Shown: in pieces, positions 14,501 to 25,160 of the stretch
Position numbering within the stretch: the stretch's first letter is position 1
How the letters are laid out: each line of letters starts with the position of its first letter
Translations under genes and position numbers: made by a program
Source of the DNA: Pomacea canaliculata
Taxonomy: Eukaryota; Mollusca; Gastropoda; Architaenioglossa; Ampullariidae
DNA: 64,000 nucleotides
Direction of reading: 5' to 3'
NCBI RefSeq assembly: GCF_003073045.1
Contig: NC_037603.1
Location: 18,420,192 to 18,484,191, forward strand
Notes under the pieces: generated by a model
Databases searched by the model: none
The model's input: only the letters and a program-made list of their open reading frames with translations
Told to the model about the DNA's origin: nothing

Positions 14501-17500
14501 TCCCTCACTATCGTAGATGGTTACAGCAATACCACTCTGGCTGTCTGGGGCGGTGAGCTCGGGTGTAGTGACGATGGCTGTGTTCGGGTCATTCAACACT
14601 AGTAGGTTCTGATCCGGCAATTCAGAAACAGTGGAGGTAGCTGTCTCTCCACTTGCCTCACTGAAACTTGGACTTGGTGGCTCCTGAATGGGCAAGCTCA
14701 CAGTTCCCACTGGAATAAACAGGTCTGAAGAAGAATCATTGCGTCGAAGCTCATCAGTGTTGCTGAAATCTGTGATAGTAAGATAGTCTGCAAGAGCTGC
14801 CTTTAGCTCACTTTTTGAGGGAGCTGGACCAGAAGGAGTGGTTGATGTTGAGGATGATGTTGCTGCAGTTGCAGTTGTTGTTGACGATGAAGATGATGAC
14901 GAGGAGCTTTTGCTTTTCTTGGATTTGCTCGAGGAGGGAGGTGTCATACTGAGATGGGACTCTATCCGTTCTAGACGTTTGTTAGTGTCTGCCAGAGATT
15001 TTGCAGTCTCTTGCAGTATGATGATCATTTTGTCCATTTTAGCACTCAGATGAATAAAATTAGGAGAAGTGGTCTGACTCTGTATGTTCTGCAGCTGGGG
15101 AAAGATGGAATTCACTGGTGGAAGGACTAAGGAGACAGGCTGCATGCTGCCTTGGGCCTGAAGTCCTGCTGCTGCAGCTGAAATACTACTTGCTGTGGGA
15201 TGCAGGCTCTTGGAAGAAATTGACACTGTTTTCCCACCACCCTGGCCTTCTGATGTTGGCGTACCAGAAGGAGTTGAGTGGGCCAGCACCACACTGCTCC
15301 CATCACTAAGTGTGGCTGTCTGAGGAGTGCTACTTGATGCCATGATCACGTTGTGGCCGAGGGTCTGCTGAGCATTTTGTGATGCCAAAACCAAGGTCTG
15401 GGCAAGTTCTTCTTGCGTTTCTTGCTTTACAAGGTAGCTGCCCTGCTGCCCTGGAGCGGCAATGACAATGTTTTGTCCAATACCTCCTCCTGCCTGTCCA
15501 GAAGATGTGAAAATAAAGTTCCCTTGCTGTGTGCTAGGTGAAGCAATGATGACATTTTGTCCCAAAGGAAAGGCAGAGATAGATGATGCCTGTGAGGTGA
15601 TGGTACCAGCGTATGTGCCACTCAGTGCCTGGACAGCCCCTGCAGTCTGAGAGTCATCAGTAACTGATGTTTGCCCATCCTGCAGAGTAGTCTGCCCCTC
15701 CTGGAGAGGGGCTGGTATGATGGTGATACCCATATTTGGCCCTACCTGCCCTGCTAAACTGGTAGCAAAGATAGGGTGCTGACTGAGTGATGCAGTGGAG
15801 AGCTGCTGGGCTTGGTTGTAAGCCTGAGCAATCATCTGGCTGGTACTAAAAACGGCTCCTCCCTGCGAAAATACTGTCCCATCCTGGCTGTACCCAACCA
15901 TATTCTGGTTTAGAAGGAGGTCTGCCAATGGTTTACCTTCATTGAATTCAGTCTGTTGAAACTCCCCACTGTAATATTCTGATGTTTTCTGGTCTGACAG
16001 TAGGTCAAGACTTTCTCTTATTTCATCCGGAAGTTGCAGGAATTGCATCTGATCTCCACCTGCTGCCACAACTTGTTGCTGAAGCTGCTGCTGCTGTTGG
16101 GGTGTCAGATGCTGGATGGTCTGTGTTTGTGTCTGAACCTGAGTGGAGTGTTGTACAGTAGGCTGAACTTGTGTTGACTCTGCAACAGTCTGCGTCTGGT
16201 TTTGAGCAGAAGAAGTCTGGGGAGGAAAAAAAAAGAATAACGCTAAATCTATCATATTACAATTCTAAAACGATGGTAAAGACTATTTTGCACTAAAAAT
16301 TCTTAGAGGATAAACTGTTAAACGATGTGCAAATTTCTTTTGGGGAATAATGGTGTGTTTTAAATAACTTTAATTCAACAGAATTTAGCCTAATTTATAT
16401 TTGAATGATACTTACAACAGGCTTCTATTTTATTTTCTTCTTGCTGCGAAAAAATTTGGTCGGCAGTTCAGGATTCAAGATTTGGCAAACGCGAAAACTG
16501 GAGACTAAACTTGCTTGGGAGAAATCTGTGGTTGTCACTCCTAGCTGACCATGTCTCAGAAGCAAAGCACGAATACAAAACACCTCTGCCTAAAGTTCTT
16601 TTCTCTAAAATATGGAATACTGGTACAGAATCCATTTTTCAAACTTCATTTTCCACCGAAAATCTGTCTGAGCTTCAGCTGCCATTCTAAAGCACAGATG
16701 ATTTTAATTCTAGTGCCTCTACACTCTACGCAAGTTTAGTTAGGCAAATAAGTACTTGAAACACATAATATGATGGTAAATCTCAAATATGGTGGGACTA
16801 ATGCATCCTGGCTAATATTATTTTATGTATTTTTCTTTTGAGGAAGGGAACACAACAGAAATTAGCTGGTGGTAGATATAGAAAAAAAATTAATAATGGA
16901 GAAAAAAAAAAAAGACAGAATGAGACCAAATTGAAAAAATCTTTCAAGTGGCTTGATAATGGCTGCTTTCATATTAAAGCAGGATAATAAAAATAAACTT
17001 TATCAATAGATGAGTGAGTTTTTTCCACTAGCCAAAGTTGTAAGTTTAGTAGCTGGTTACTTGTTTACAATGACTGTTTTTCTTTCACCTCACCAGCATT
17101 TCAAAAAGATGCAAAAATTTACTTCCAACTTGAAATCATAAAAAAATCAACTCAGTAATTCTGTATGTTTTTTTTTTTGAAAGAACTTACCTTTTTCTTC
17201 TTTTTGTGTTTTTGATGCATTTCAACCAAAGACTCAGGTCTCTTTTTTTTCTGCAACATACATAATTAAAATTAAATCAAGCACATATCTACACAACGAG
17301 AGGTTTCTTTGGTAGATTAATATAAGAAGTTAATTGGCAAAGAAAATTAACTTCCCATTGTAAATTTCACCAAGTTTATATATGCACACACAAAGGCACT
17401 CAACTCAGATGCATAGGAGAATACACACTCTCACTTACAAACACAAGAGACTAGACAAACTGATTGTGAATTTCATTAACCAATAAATATATATAAAGGC

Positions 17501-20337
17501 CTATGTAAGCTATAAAAAGTAATTAAAACATTTCACAAAATATAAATAATAACTACTATTGTATGTTTACATAAGTATAATATTTATGTCATCCTGCACA
17601 CATAATACTTTGGAAATATAAAGATACAAATCAATGTAAAAAGGTTAAAGCATGGAGAACAGCATGTAGCATCTTCTATATTATTTCTACACTTTGATCG
17701 ACTAGAAATATATATCGATTCCATCGTCTAATAAAATCATGCAAAATCAGTTTTGATAATTTTGCTAACAAAATTTCATGAAAAATTATTTTTAGTATTT
17801 TACATTTTTTTCAGGATATACAATACTGTCTAAATATTTGATAATTTCTCCCCTGCTACTATATGACAAGTGTGTTTTCACTTGCAGGTCATGTTATGCT
17901 GCTGTGCAATGTTGAAACTTTGGTAATAAATCAGGGCATCACCAGTTCTAGCAGCAACAACTTACATTGTACTCTTCCACCTGCTGCTGTAGCTGTGCAT
18001 CCCTTTTTGATATATTTTTTTCCACAGTTTCATCCTTCTTCCTTTTCTTGCTCTTCCCATCTCTTTCCTTTTTGACTTTGTCTGCAGGAGTGTCTGTCCA
18101 GTCAGACCGGTCTTTGCTGTCACTACCAGTTCCTTTGCTGAAAGTTCTGGTCGTCAAACCAAAATTCTTGCCCATCTCTGGTGGCAGCTCTGTCATCCAC
18201 TCTTCTCTTTTACTAGGTCCTGGTTCTGCCTCTGCCTGTTTTTGGTGTATGAAAGACAATAAAATGCCAGTCCACTGAATTGTAATGACGGTTATCTTAA
18301 CAACCACAACTGGCCTTATTATTTAATATACAAATTTTCTAAAATTATAAATCTAATATTGTCTTGGTGAAAAGATGTGTTACTAAAATTTACATTTAAC
18401 AATAGCTTTTGGTAAAATTTTACCAATGAGATTCAAGGCTAGCCTGTCAAACATGAAATATGAGTTAAAGTTTCTTGCAGGTTGACTGAAGAGTGCTGCC
18501 ATCACTTTGTCATAAAAATATACCATTTTTTTCGAAAAAGCACACAAAGAATATCTATTTTCTAACATCAGTGAAAGCTGCAGCCAGTCCAAGAACTTTG
18601 AGAATGTAGGCAAGCACAGAGAAAGGCAATGTCTACATACACTTCCTAACCACACTAGAATCCTACAAGAGTCTAGTCATCCATGTATCATTAGACGAAT
18701 GATAGCTGACTCTGAGAAAAAAAACTTACATTCTTCCACAGACACCTAAATTACTAAAAATGAGCACAAGCAAAAAAGACATTAACTGGCATCCCACCTC
18801 TCATTCATGGAGCCACTCTTTGCCAGAAAAAAAAAACAACAAAATTTAAGTGACATGCTGTAATGGTAACATTTTTATCAAGACTTTCTTACAAGAAAAA
18901 CTGGAAGGAGAAAGACTGAACAGGAAATGCAAAAACTTGTCTGAAACATCGAACAGTAGACCCATCTAGATATTCTAACCCTGATCCAAAGATTAAGCCT
19001 TACCTTAATTGTCAGGTGATCTTTCATTTTTCGAGAACGTCTCTCAAACTCCTCTGCTGCTTGCACCACTTCATCACCATGACTCATTTCTGAGACAAGT
19101 GGTCCAATTGTACCCAGACCTTCTCCTTCAGTGCCAGCAACATAATTCGCTGTAATAACACCCGTGCTGGTGGAAAGTGACTCTGTTCCTTGCTGTGGTA
19201 TTTCTGATCCGATGGCTGCAACAGCTGCCGAAGTCTCCTCTGCCACGTTGCCTGAAGTTTCAGTTTCCATGTGTTCCTGTTTCATAAAGCCAGATGGAAG
19301 TGATGGTCCAATCATGTGTGTTTCTTGCTTCACTTGAACAGATGAATCTTGCATGCCTGTAATTAAATTTACAATAGTTCATCAACAAGCTACAAGAACT
19401 TACATTTAATGTTACAAAGACAAAGAAGATACCACCATAAGAAGTGTCCAGACTACTTGGAAAACAAACTAAAATCCTGATTGATTCATTAACGAAACAT
19501 GCAGGGAGGCAATCAAATGCCACTGCAATGAACGTAATGGGGAGTAGACAGCCTTGTGGTTCAAACAATGGCATCTATTGTGATACATAAACATTTGTAA
19601 TAGAAGCCTGAATTTTCCAACAGGTACTATTAATAACAGCTTTCTCTATATAATTAAGCTCACAATGCTTATAAACAATATACCATCATATATACAAGTT
19701 TTTCAAAATGATCAGTAAAACATGAGAAGATAATGTGCAAACAGGGAGAAATTTACATAATCATAAGGCTACCTTTAAGCAATCTTCTGGTGGACACTTA
19801 ATCCTAGCATTTGCTATTTTGCCAGGAACAAATGTCTACTGCAATTGACGAAAATGGAAGTACATTACACATTTCTGCAGTGAACTTATTTCATGTAACT
19901 AGCCTAGAATGCTGATTCATTATATTAGTACCAAGACCATACCCACCCACCCCCCACGCCATAGCAGAATGAAAACAACGCAGTAAAATAAACATGAACT
20001 TCTCTCTTCTATACTTACTTTTTCAACAACATGTACACTATAATCTTGGTATAACATTCCAGAAATATAATATTAGTACTTCCTCCTAAAAATCCAACAT
20101 TTCTCTAAAAATGGCGTTAAGACATCACCTGAAAATTTGCGTTGCTCTTACAACCCGAAAAAATAAACAAATACAAGCTGAAAAATACTACGATCTGTGA
20201 CAGAAGTGTATTAAAACTGATGAAAATTATAATGATCTAAATAATGGAAGGATTGTCAGCCGGATTTTGTAATCTGATAGACAAACATGATAATTACCAG
20301 GCGGTAATGCAGGTCCATATTCTGCAGCATTCTCCAT
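2402..20337 (-). CDS. GPALPP1: GPALPP1-like protein (GPALPP motifs, DUF3752), five exons
   Basis: Five minus-strand exons join in frame: 20337-20298, 19356-19004, 18235-17966, 17250-17191 and 2596-2402. Together they give 918 nt, 305 residues plus stop; the human protein is about 340. The first exon carries GPALPPG and the second carries IGPSLPSGF, the motifs that name the family. Exon 3 has REEWMTELPPEM and WTDTPADK, and exon 4 has RPESLVEMHQKHKKKKK. Exon 5 has RRPFDRDEDLKVNRFDDAQ and TRFSHS. These are the hallmarks of the C-terminal DUF3752 domain. Every junction has GT-AG ends, and phases match (phase 1 after exon 1, phase 0 elsewhere). The protein is probably nuclear, given its Lys-rich blocks. 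Its biochemical role is not established to my knowledge. The last intron (17190-2597) is 14.6 kb and contains the BEN-domain exon. The start is the first ATG, 297 bp from the start of divergent PIN4. Confidence 0.9.
2640..4980. other. Intron or intergenic stretch without recognised gene
   Basis: This stretch lies in the last GPALPP1 intron. It has CA/CT simple repeats near 2800-2830 and a short (AT)n near 4190-4205. The overlapping plus-strand open frames at 4277-4661 are low-complexity and match nothing I recognise. I see no exon, RNA or transposon here. Confidence 0.5.
4980..11540. other. Uniform AT-rich stretch, no gene seen
   Basis: There are no long open frames or transposon proteins, only poly-A/T runs, an (AT)n near 6043 and short AG tracts near 5639. 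On the minus strand it lies downstream of the BEN-domain stop codon. A minus-strand AATAAA near 5007-5012, followed by a G/T-rich stretch and a long T run, closes it. It may therefore be partly 3' UTR of the BEN transcript. Otherwise it is GPALPP1 intron. Confidence 0.4.
5007..5012 (-). terminator. Candidate polyadenylation signal for the BEN-domain transcript
   Basis: The minus strand reads TTGTAATAAAGTGTAGG, then a G/T-rich TTGGTGCTGCC and a run of T, which is the usual order of hexamer, cleavage site and downstream element. It lies about 8.9 kb past the BEN stop codon, so the assignment is weak. Confidence 0.25.
11540..12130 (+). mobile_element. L2/CR1-like LINE, 3' end of ORF2 (broken)
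   Basis: The plus strand shows the characteristic end of L2/CR1-clade reverse transcriptases in shifting frames. HINAVCKSS is followed by a decayed LDYCNSL block, then LLWLPVRAHIDYMIATLCY (typical LHWLPVRARI..KLATLCY), and finally a GPIWNYLPLS block (typical PTLWNSLP). At least two frameshifts and one stop are present. It is an old, 5'-truncated insert in GPALPP1 intron or BEN 3' UTR sequence. Confidence 0.7.
12130..13897. other. Sequence downstream of the BEN stop codon, no gene seen
   Basis: This is AT-rich sequence with two long poly-A tracts near 13671-13735. On the minus strand it is the region just 3' of the BEN-domain stop, so its left-to-right order would be read as 3' UTR. I find no open frame with recognisable similarity. 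Confidence 0.4.
13898..16216 (-). CDS. BEN-domain protein, large 3' exon (Gln/Ser/Thr-rich regulator)
   Basis: A single exon of 772 codons plus stop follows the acceptor tcctccccag at 16217. The open frame upstream of 16216 is intron pyrimidine tract, so the exon is spliced from an upstream exon in phase 0. Residues 1-55 are Gln/Thr-rich with a polyglutamine run. Residues 219-305 hold three related repeats (GQNVIIASP, GQNIVIAAP, GHNVIMASS). Residues about 393-423 look like a coiled coil (MDKMIIILQETAKSLADTNK), followed by a Ser/Lys-rich nuclear-type stretch. Residues about 634-750 fit a BEN domain: LAKELVFRIFT, NVSG, ALDPAKMSAIRFLV, and W..C..RIN. BEN domains bind DNA or chromatin proteins, so a transcriptional role is likely. 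I cannot name an ortholog. The first in-frame Met within the exon is residue 57. The upstream partner exon is uncertain: the GPALPP1 exon ending at 17191 is phase-compatible. Confidence 0.85.
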   Translation of the reverse strand, partial: TSSAQNQTQTVAESTQVQPTVQHSTQVQTQTQTIQHLTPQQQQQLQQQVVAAGGDQMQFLQLPDEIRESLDLLSDQKTSEYYSGEFQQTEFNEGKPLADLLLNQNMVGYSQDGTVFSQGGAVFSTSQMIAQAYNQAQQLSTASLSQHPIFATSLAGQVGPNMGITIIPAPLQEGQTTLQDGQTSVTDDSQTAGAVQALSGTYAGTITSQASSISAFPLGQNVIIASPSTQQGNFIFTSSGQAGGGIGQNIVIAAPGQQGSYLVKQETQEELAQTLVLASQNAQQTLGHNVIMASSSTPQTATLSDGSSVVLAHSTPSGTPTSEGQGGGKTVSISSKSLHPTASSISAAAAGLQAQGSMQPVSLVLPPVNSIFPQLQNIQSQTTSPNFIHLSAKMDKMIIILQETAKSLADTNKRLERIESHLSMTPPSSSKSKKSKSSSSSSSSSTTTATAATSSSTSTTPSGPAPSKSELKAALADYLTITDFSNTDELRRNDSSSDLFIPVGTVSLPIQEPPSPSFSEASGETATSTVSELPDQNLLVLNDPNTAIVTTPELTAPDSQSGIAVTIYDSEGGTYELGPDSSKDNAVGRFTTVSQNPKTVIVDPKFWEMLVEDFQKNMTSKQIMSALANVRKPLVRNMGNNEISICSTVLKEAEEACQGRRERLAKELVFRIFTLGEVYDRNVSGVFYIKGKKMENKHKALDPAKMSAIRFLVMRYPPSVLDNPRLEKLVWKNCVDRINDALRRIYNWIHKLVDINSIVDKLPTDSILQSSV
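16400..16560 (-). promoter_or_regulatory. Candidate noncoding 5' exon or promoter for the BEN transcript
   Basis: Within about 350 bp upstream of the BEN exon, the minus strand has a locally CpG-containing patch. It ends in a good donor (GCCTGTT then GTAAGTATC, splitting near 16419). The frame that would join the BEN exon in phase 0 has a stop just before the donor, so this could only be 5' UTR. In that case translation would begin at BEN residue 57. Confidence 0.2.
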
Positions 20338-20640
20338 TATGAATTTAAGCAGTCTGAAATATCATTTAGAGCATCATGACTGCCCACATCTATTAGAAAC
20401 CGCAATTTTTTTAAGCCTCTCGCTGACAAAGACCCTTACAGCCTTGCCGCCATATTAAAATACCTAGCCATGACTAATAAGTAAACCGCGATTTCATTGG
20501 TTTATTCTGATGTATTGACCAATTGAACATTTCATGAGAAATGCGTAATGACCTACTTTACCACGATGTTGGCTTTTCCGGAGTAAGGCTACGTGCTCAC
20601 AACTCAATCAATTGCAAATTATTGACATTCATTCCTCGTA
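20338..20640. promoter_or_regulatory. Bidirectional promoter between GPALPP1 and PIN4
   Basis: The two start codons face away from each other (20337 on minus, 20641 on plus) with 303 bp between the coding exons' inner edges. CCAAT-type boxes lie on both strands: attggttt at about 20497 and gaccaattg at about 20518. No TATA box is obvious. Both neighbours are housekeeping-type genes, which often share such promoters. Control from a shared promoter is inferred. Confidence 0.6.
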
Positions 20641-23600
20641 ATGCCTCCAAAAAACAAGGGTGTAGGTGCAAAAGGTAGCGGAGCCGCTAAAAGCGGCGGA
20701 AAAGGAAAAGGATCAGAAGGAGAAAGCGATTCAGGAAAGCAGGCAAAGGGAGGAACTGCTGTCAAGGTATAACTACATACAATCACTGCAGCAAGACGCG
20801 GATTCCCAGACCCAAAGCCATGGGATGTTTATCACAATTTTTAGTAGTTTTTGGGTTTGTTTTTTTTTTTTTTTTTTTTTGTAACTCAGAACGTTCGATA
20901 GAACTGTATCAGCAGGAGTGTGGAGAGGAATGACAAAACTAAACGTGGGATTTGGGATCTTGACGGAGTCGTTAACGCACCACATGTAGTTAGGACGAAG
21001 AGATTTCGACATTTTTACCTCATACCAAGAAGTTGAATTCCTGGGTGTATAATATGAACTTTTAGTCATAACAGTCTGCTCTAAGCTATTTGCCTAAAAT
21101 ATATATAAAAAAAAGAGGCAGAGATAGAAGTTCAACTGCCTTACCGGTATCTACTGAATATTTGCAACTATTACACAGTCATAATGAAAGGGAGCAAATT
21201 AAGACACTTAAAAAAACTAACCTAATGAAGTGAAATAAAGTTGTTATAAGATACTTCATTCTTTTATGCTCTCAGCGTTTATTTAAATATTCAAAAGTCA
21301 AATTATCCACATACCATACAATTTAAAACCTTTATAATATATAAACAAACATGCAAAACAGTCTATATATATACACACACACAGATTTGTGCTGGCTAAT
21401 ACATTCCCACTGAATTCTTAGTCCTGCTTTTTCCTTCCTACATATCTGTTAGGTAACATCACAATATAGATCACTGTCACTGGATATTAATCAAATAAAA
21501 TGTATTAGCATTTGGTAAGTTCCAAGGACATGATACACATCTGGTAAAGTATCCCTCTTTCACTGAAATTAATCTATGCTTATCTATATATACACATCTG
21601 CTTATAGATAAAAGTTAAAATGAATGTACATATACATTTGATTTTTGTAAGTCACACATAAATAATAAACTGAACTAATTTAATAAGTATCTTTTTATTT
21701 CTCAGTAGTAGTAATGGATGAAATTTACAGGCATTAAGATAAGTAAAGTGTTATTTTTATGTTGGTCAGCAAAATGGTGGTCAGAATAGATAATAAAATC
21801 ATTGTCTTAAATGTCACAGTGTCTACAAAGCCTTTTATTTCTAGGGATCTCATTTTGTCTTACATAGTTAATCAAAATATTTCTCTGTTTTTTATTTTAT
21901 GTACAAAAACTGGTTTCTTATTTTACCTCTAGAAAACGTAATCATCTTAGTTTTGTCTCAGTTGCGTTTGTCACAATATTGGAAGGCCCTATCACATTGT
22001 ATCAAAAGGTCTTGGAGAACAAAGAATAGACACAATCACTTGTCATACCTATCCCATAGAAAGGCAACTGTAAGCAGTGCCAAAACTACATGACCATAAC
22101 TTCATTGATTTCAAAAAAGCTTTGAGTCTGGCATGAGAGGCTTTGGCACCTGAAGTGGAAATTCAACATTGAAGAGGATCTTGCTGAAACTGTCGAGGCA
22201 CTGTACAAGGGCTTGAAGAGCTCCGTACTTTTTAACAGTCATGTGGGAGATATCTTCCTGACAACAGTGGATATTTGCCAGGCCTTCCCTCTGTCAACTG
22301 TGCTGTTCAACATTTTCTAGGAAAATATCATACCAAAAGACTCTCCATAATCACCACATCTCCATCAGTGGGAGGTGCCTTTGCAAATTGGACTTTACAG
22401 ACAACATTATCAGAACGGAAGGCAGCAACATTAAGTTGTCGGACCTTACAAACTTATGGATAGCTCAAGTGCATACAGGATGGAGATAAGCACTGACAAG
22501 TAAAGTCATAGTCAACACCTCCAGACATGAAACGGCAGAGATCTACATGAAGAGTGCAGCTCAAGGAAAAACACTTCTTCAAGTACTTGAGTGACACTTT
22601 TCAAGGATGGCAGCTGTATGGTGAATATTTGTTTCAGGATCACAATGGCAACAGCAGCAATAGCCAATAGAATGTGTCTTACCAAGACAGAAAGACAAGC
22701 ATTCAAAACAAAGTCTTCTTTAGGGGACTTTTCCAAAGCTTGCATAAGGAATACAAATACAATGATTTTGTACACAGCATGGTCACAACCTTTGTGGAGC
22801 CCCAGTAAAAATTTCAAGTTGTTCTGGTTCCATCATGTCACCCAGCACAACAACCTCTCGAAAATGAGCCTGCTGGGATCTATGGTGGGCTAGCACTACT
22901 GAGGTAATGAAAGAACTGGATGGTGAATGTGAAAGAGTGGACTGACTGCTTCATTCAAGAGCTACTTAAGACCAGCCCAGATGGCACACCGTGGCCACTG
23001 CTGCATTGAATCAGGTCCCCCTTGATGACAAGTACCACCTGTTTGGGGATCAGTTGGTATCAGTAAAAGGATTGGTGATAATGATATGTATGACCATGTC
23101 CCACTGATATAAGAAGCATGCAGATATGATCTGAATGTAAATGTTTAAGTGTAATCTTTGATATCTTTCAGGTCAGGCACATTTTATGTGAAAAACAGTC
23201 CAAAGCACTTGAAGCAATAGAAAAGCTTAAGAGTGGAATGAAATTTAATGATGTGGCATCACAGTACAGTGAAGACAAAGCACGATCAGGAGTATGTATT
23301 TAATATTACTTATTTTTCTATTTCTTCTTTATTGATCTGTTATGTTATTTCATCTCAGAAAGGGACCTGATGCATCATTAAGCAACTTTTCTTACTTAAA
23401 ATACAAAAAGTTTATCAGAAATACAGACTTTAATTTTAAGGTAAGCCATTTTCACCTGTCCTCTCACCTTCATCTACTGCTAGTTTTCAGTTTTAGTCAA
23501 GTTTTCTCTAGATTATCAAGAGTCACTTAGATCATTTCTCAGCCCTTATGTGACGCATTTCATTAAAAAAAAAATTATAGTTTACTTTTAATGCCATCAT

Positions 23601-23946
23601 TGTAATCATTGGTCTGGTAGCCGTGCATGTTGCAGACAATTAAACTGTAAAGTTTAAAGAGAAAGGGAGATAACCAATTAAGCTCATAATGCAATTGTCA
23701 TAGTCATTAAAAGTAAATTATAATTCACAGACCTGATGTCTATACAGTCAGAAAAGTTTAAGTATTAGAGTGATGGTTGATGTGCAGGGTGACCTGGGAT
23801 GGATGACACGTGGCAGCATGGTTGGACCTTTCCAAGATGCTGCTTTTCAGCTGCCCAATAGTACAGTGGACAAACCAATATACACAGATCCACCTGTTAA
23901 AACAGTCCATGGTTATCATGTCATTATGGTTGAAGGGAAGAAATGA
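20641..23946 (+). CDS. PIN4: PIN4-like parvulin peptidyl-prolyl isomerase (Par14), three exons
   Basis: Exons 20641-20766, 23172-23291 and 23788-23946 are each a whole number of codons and give 134 residues (human PIN4 has 131). Exon 1 encodes MPPKNKG followed by the Gly/Lys/Ser-rich basic leader ending TAVK. Exon 2 begins [19 protein letters not shown] and ends [10 protein letters not shown]. Exon 3 reads [16 protein letters not shown], then [19 protein letters not shown] and stop. This is the complete parvulin fold of PIN4. The family catalyses cis-trans isomerisation of prolyl bonds, and Par14 is linked to ribosome biogenesis and chromatin in nucleus and nucleolus. The basic leader fits nucleic-acid contact. 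The reader should note AATAAA at 23961, 15 nt past the stop. Intron 1 carries a dead LINE and intron 2 a small inverted-repeat element. The gene looks intact. Confidence 0.95.
21965..23040 (+). mobile_element. LINE reverse-transcriptase fossil in PIN4 intron 1
   Basis: The plus strand shows pieces of a non-LTR reverse transcriptase in several frames. There is a [16 protein letters not shown] block, then [36 protein letters not shown] (typical F.TTVGVRQGCLLSPILFN), YRMEISTDK, and [19 protein letters not shown] (typical WFGHVTRHDSLSKTILQG). About 50 residues between the first two blocks are missing, and many stops and frameshifts are present. It is an old RTE/Jockey-like insertion with no coding capacity. 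Confidence 0.75.
23573..23726. repeat. Short inverted-repeat element in PIN4 intron 2
   Basis: The arms aattatagtttacttttaat (left) and attaaaagtaaattataatt (right) are near-perfect inverted repeats of about 20 bp flanking roughly 110 bp. This is MITE-like. I do not recognise the family and see no clear target duplication. Confidence 0.5.
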
Positions 23947-23960
23947 GTTTTTCAGATTCC

Positions 23961-23966
23961 AATAAA
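23961..23966 (+). terminator. PIN4 polyadenylation signal
   Basis: AATAAA lies 15 nt past the PIN4 stop codon and is followed by a T-rich stretch, as expected for a short 3' UTR. Confidence 0.6.
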
Positions 23967-24479
23967 GTTTTTTTTTCCTTTCATGTTGCTTTTTTCATTT
24001 AGTAAAATGAGTGTGAGTTTACGTCCCCTTGTTTTTGAGTGCAGTGTGTTCATTAATGATGTGTGGATTTAAAAACATATTGTTGTATTATACACAAATA
24101 ACATTTTGTCCATTATTTTTTTCTCAAACCTTATACATGCATAAAGGGAATTTTTGCTTTAGCATTTGACGTAGATTTGTCAAGAATGGAGAACAATCTT
24201 GATCATGCTGTGTATCTTATTCAAAGTGACATTGTCTCCCCTTGCGCGTAAGCTACTTGGATCAAAGAGGATACCTCTTTGCTTGGACTGCGTAATCTTT
24301 GTGTGACACATAAGCCAGGCAGTGGCGTAGGAACCAGATTTTTTTTTATTTGTGGGAGAGTGGGAAAGCTACCCCATCAAAAAATACTGAGGCAAGAATG
24401 TGAATGTTGTTCACTGTCAGCATGGAGTTTGTTTCCACCCCAACTGTCTACTCCACAGCCGTGGTACACCTGGGGAAGC

Positions 24480-25160
24480 AGTGAAGTGACCGTACCATAC
24501 AGGACCTGCCTCTTACGGTTGCAGAAACGCCTCTGTGGCGACCTTATCAGCTGCTGCTGTTTCTTTCCTTCTCCTTGTACGAGGAGTTATCTTCGCCAAA
24601 CAAAGCTCAACCAGACCGACGGAAATCCACTCCTCCATACTCTACCGGTCGTCGAAACACTTCCCAACATAGAAGACCAAGGCCGCGGGAGAGTCAATCC
24701 CCTGCACCACCCCCTAAGACGATGCAGGGAGTGAACATCTTCCCCTCCTGAAACTGATAGGAATAATCTTGGACCCCCGGACTGTTGGACACTCCCTCGC
24801 CGATGTTTTGACTGCTTTGGGTACGGCCACATTGAAAGGGAATGGCAATGAAGCAACAACAGTGAGGGCTCCAGTATGGACACCAAAGCATCGCCAGCCT
24901 CTACCGCCATTATGTGTTCGGCCTCCAATGAGGAACAACTAGGTCAGCTACACCTATACCCAGGGAAAGTTAAATGGAGACATGTCCGTGTGCGAAGGGA
25001 TTCTGGAGCGACAATTGCCGGCATCAGGAATCTCTAGTTCAACCGAACGATTGTCGTACTGGGGTGCATTATCACATGGTGAGACACCTGCATACCACCG
25101 CCATGGGTACTGATATACCATTTCTTCCGTATATCATCCCCGTTACTAAATCACCTTAGG
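24480..25160 (+). mobile_element. Retroelement gag-protease fossil (Ty3/Gypsy-like), broken
   Basis: The plus strand keeps a Pro/Arg/Ser-rich linker, a nucleocapsid-type zinc knuckle remnant near 24800, and the start of a retropepsin with the DSGAT signature near 25005. The order gag zinc knuckle then protease fits Ty3/Gypsy or related LTR elements. It is clearly broken in several places and lacks recognisable RT, integrase and paired LTRs, so it looks old. The exact ends are not visible. Confidence 0.5.

Noticed and set aside
14172-15650. Several plus-strand open frames
   Set aside because: They are antisense to the long BEN-domain exon, whose composition keeps the other strand open.
16217-16255. 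MIDLALFFFF start of the long BEN open frame
   Set aside because: It is the polypyrimidine tract of the intron. The AG at 16217-16218 marks the exon border.
24587-24928. Minus-strand open frame of 113 codons
   Set aside because: It is the antisense shadow of the gag-protease fossil on the plus strand.
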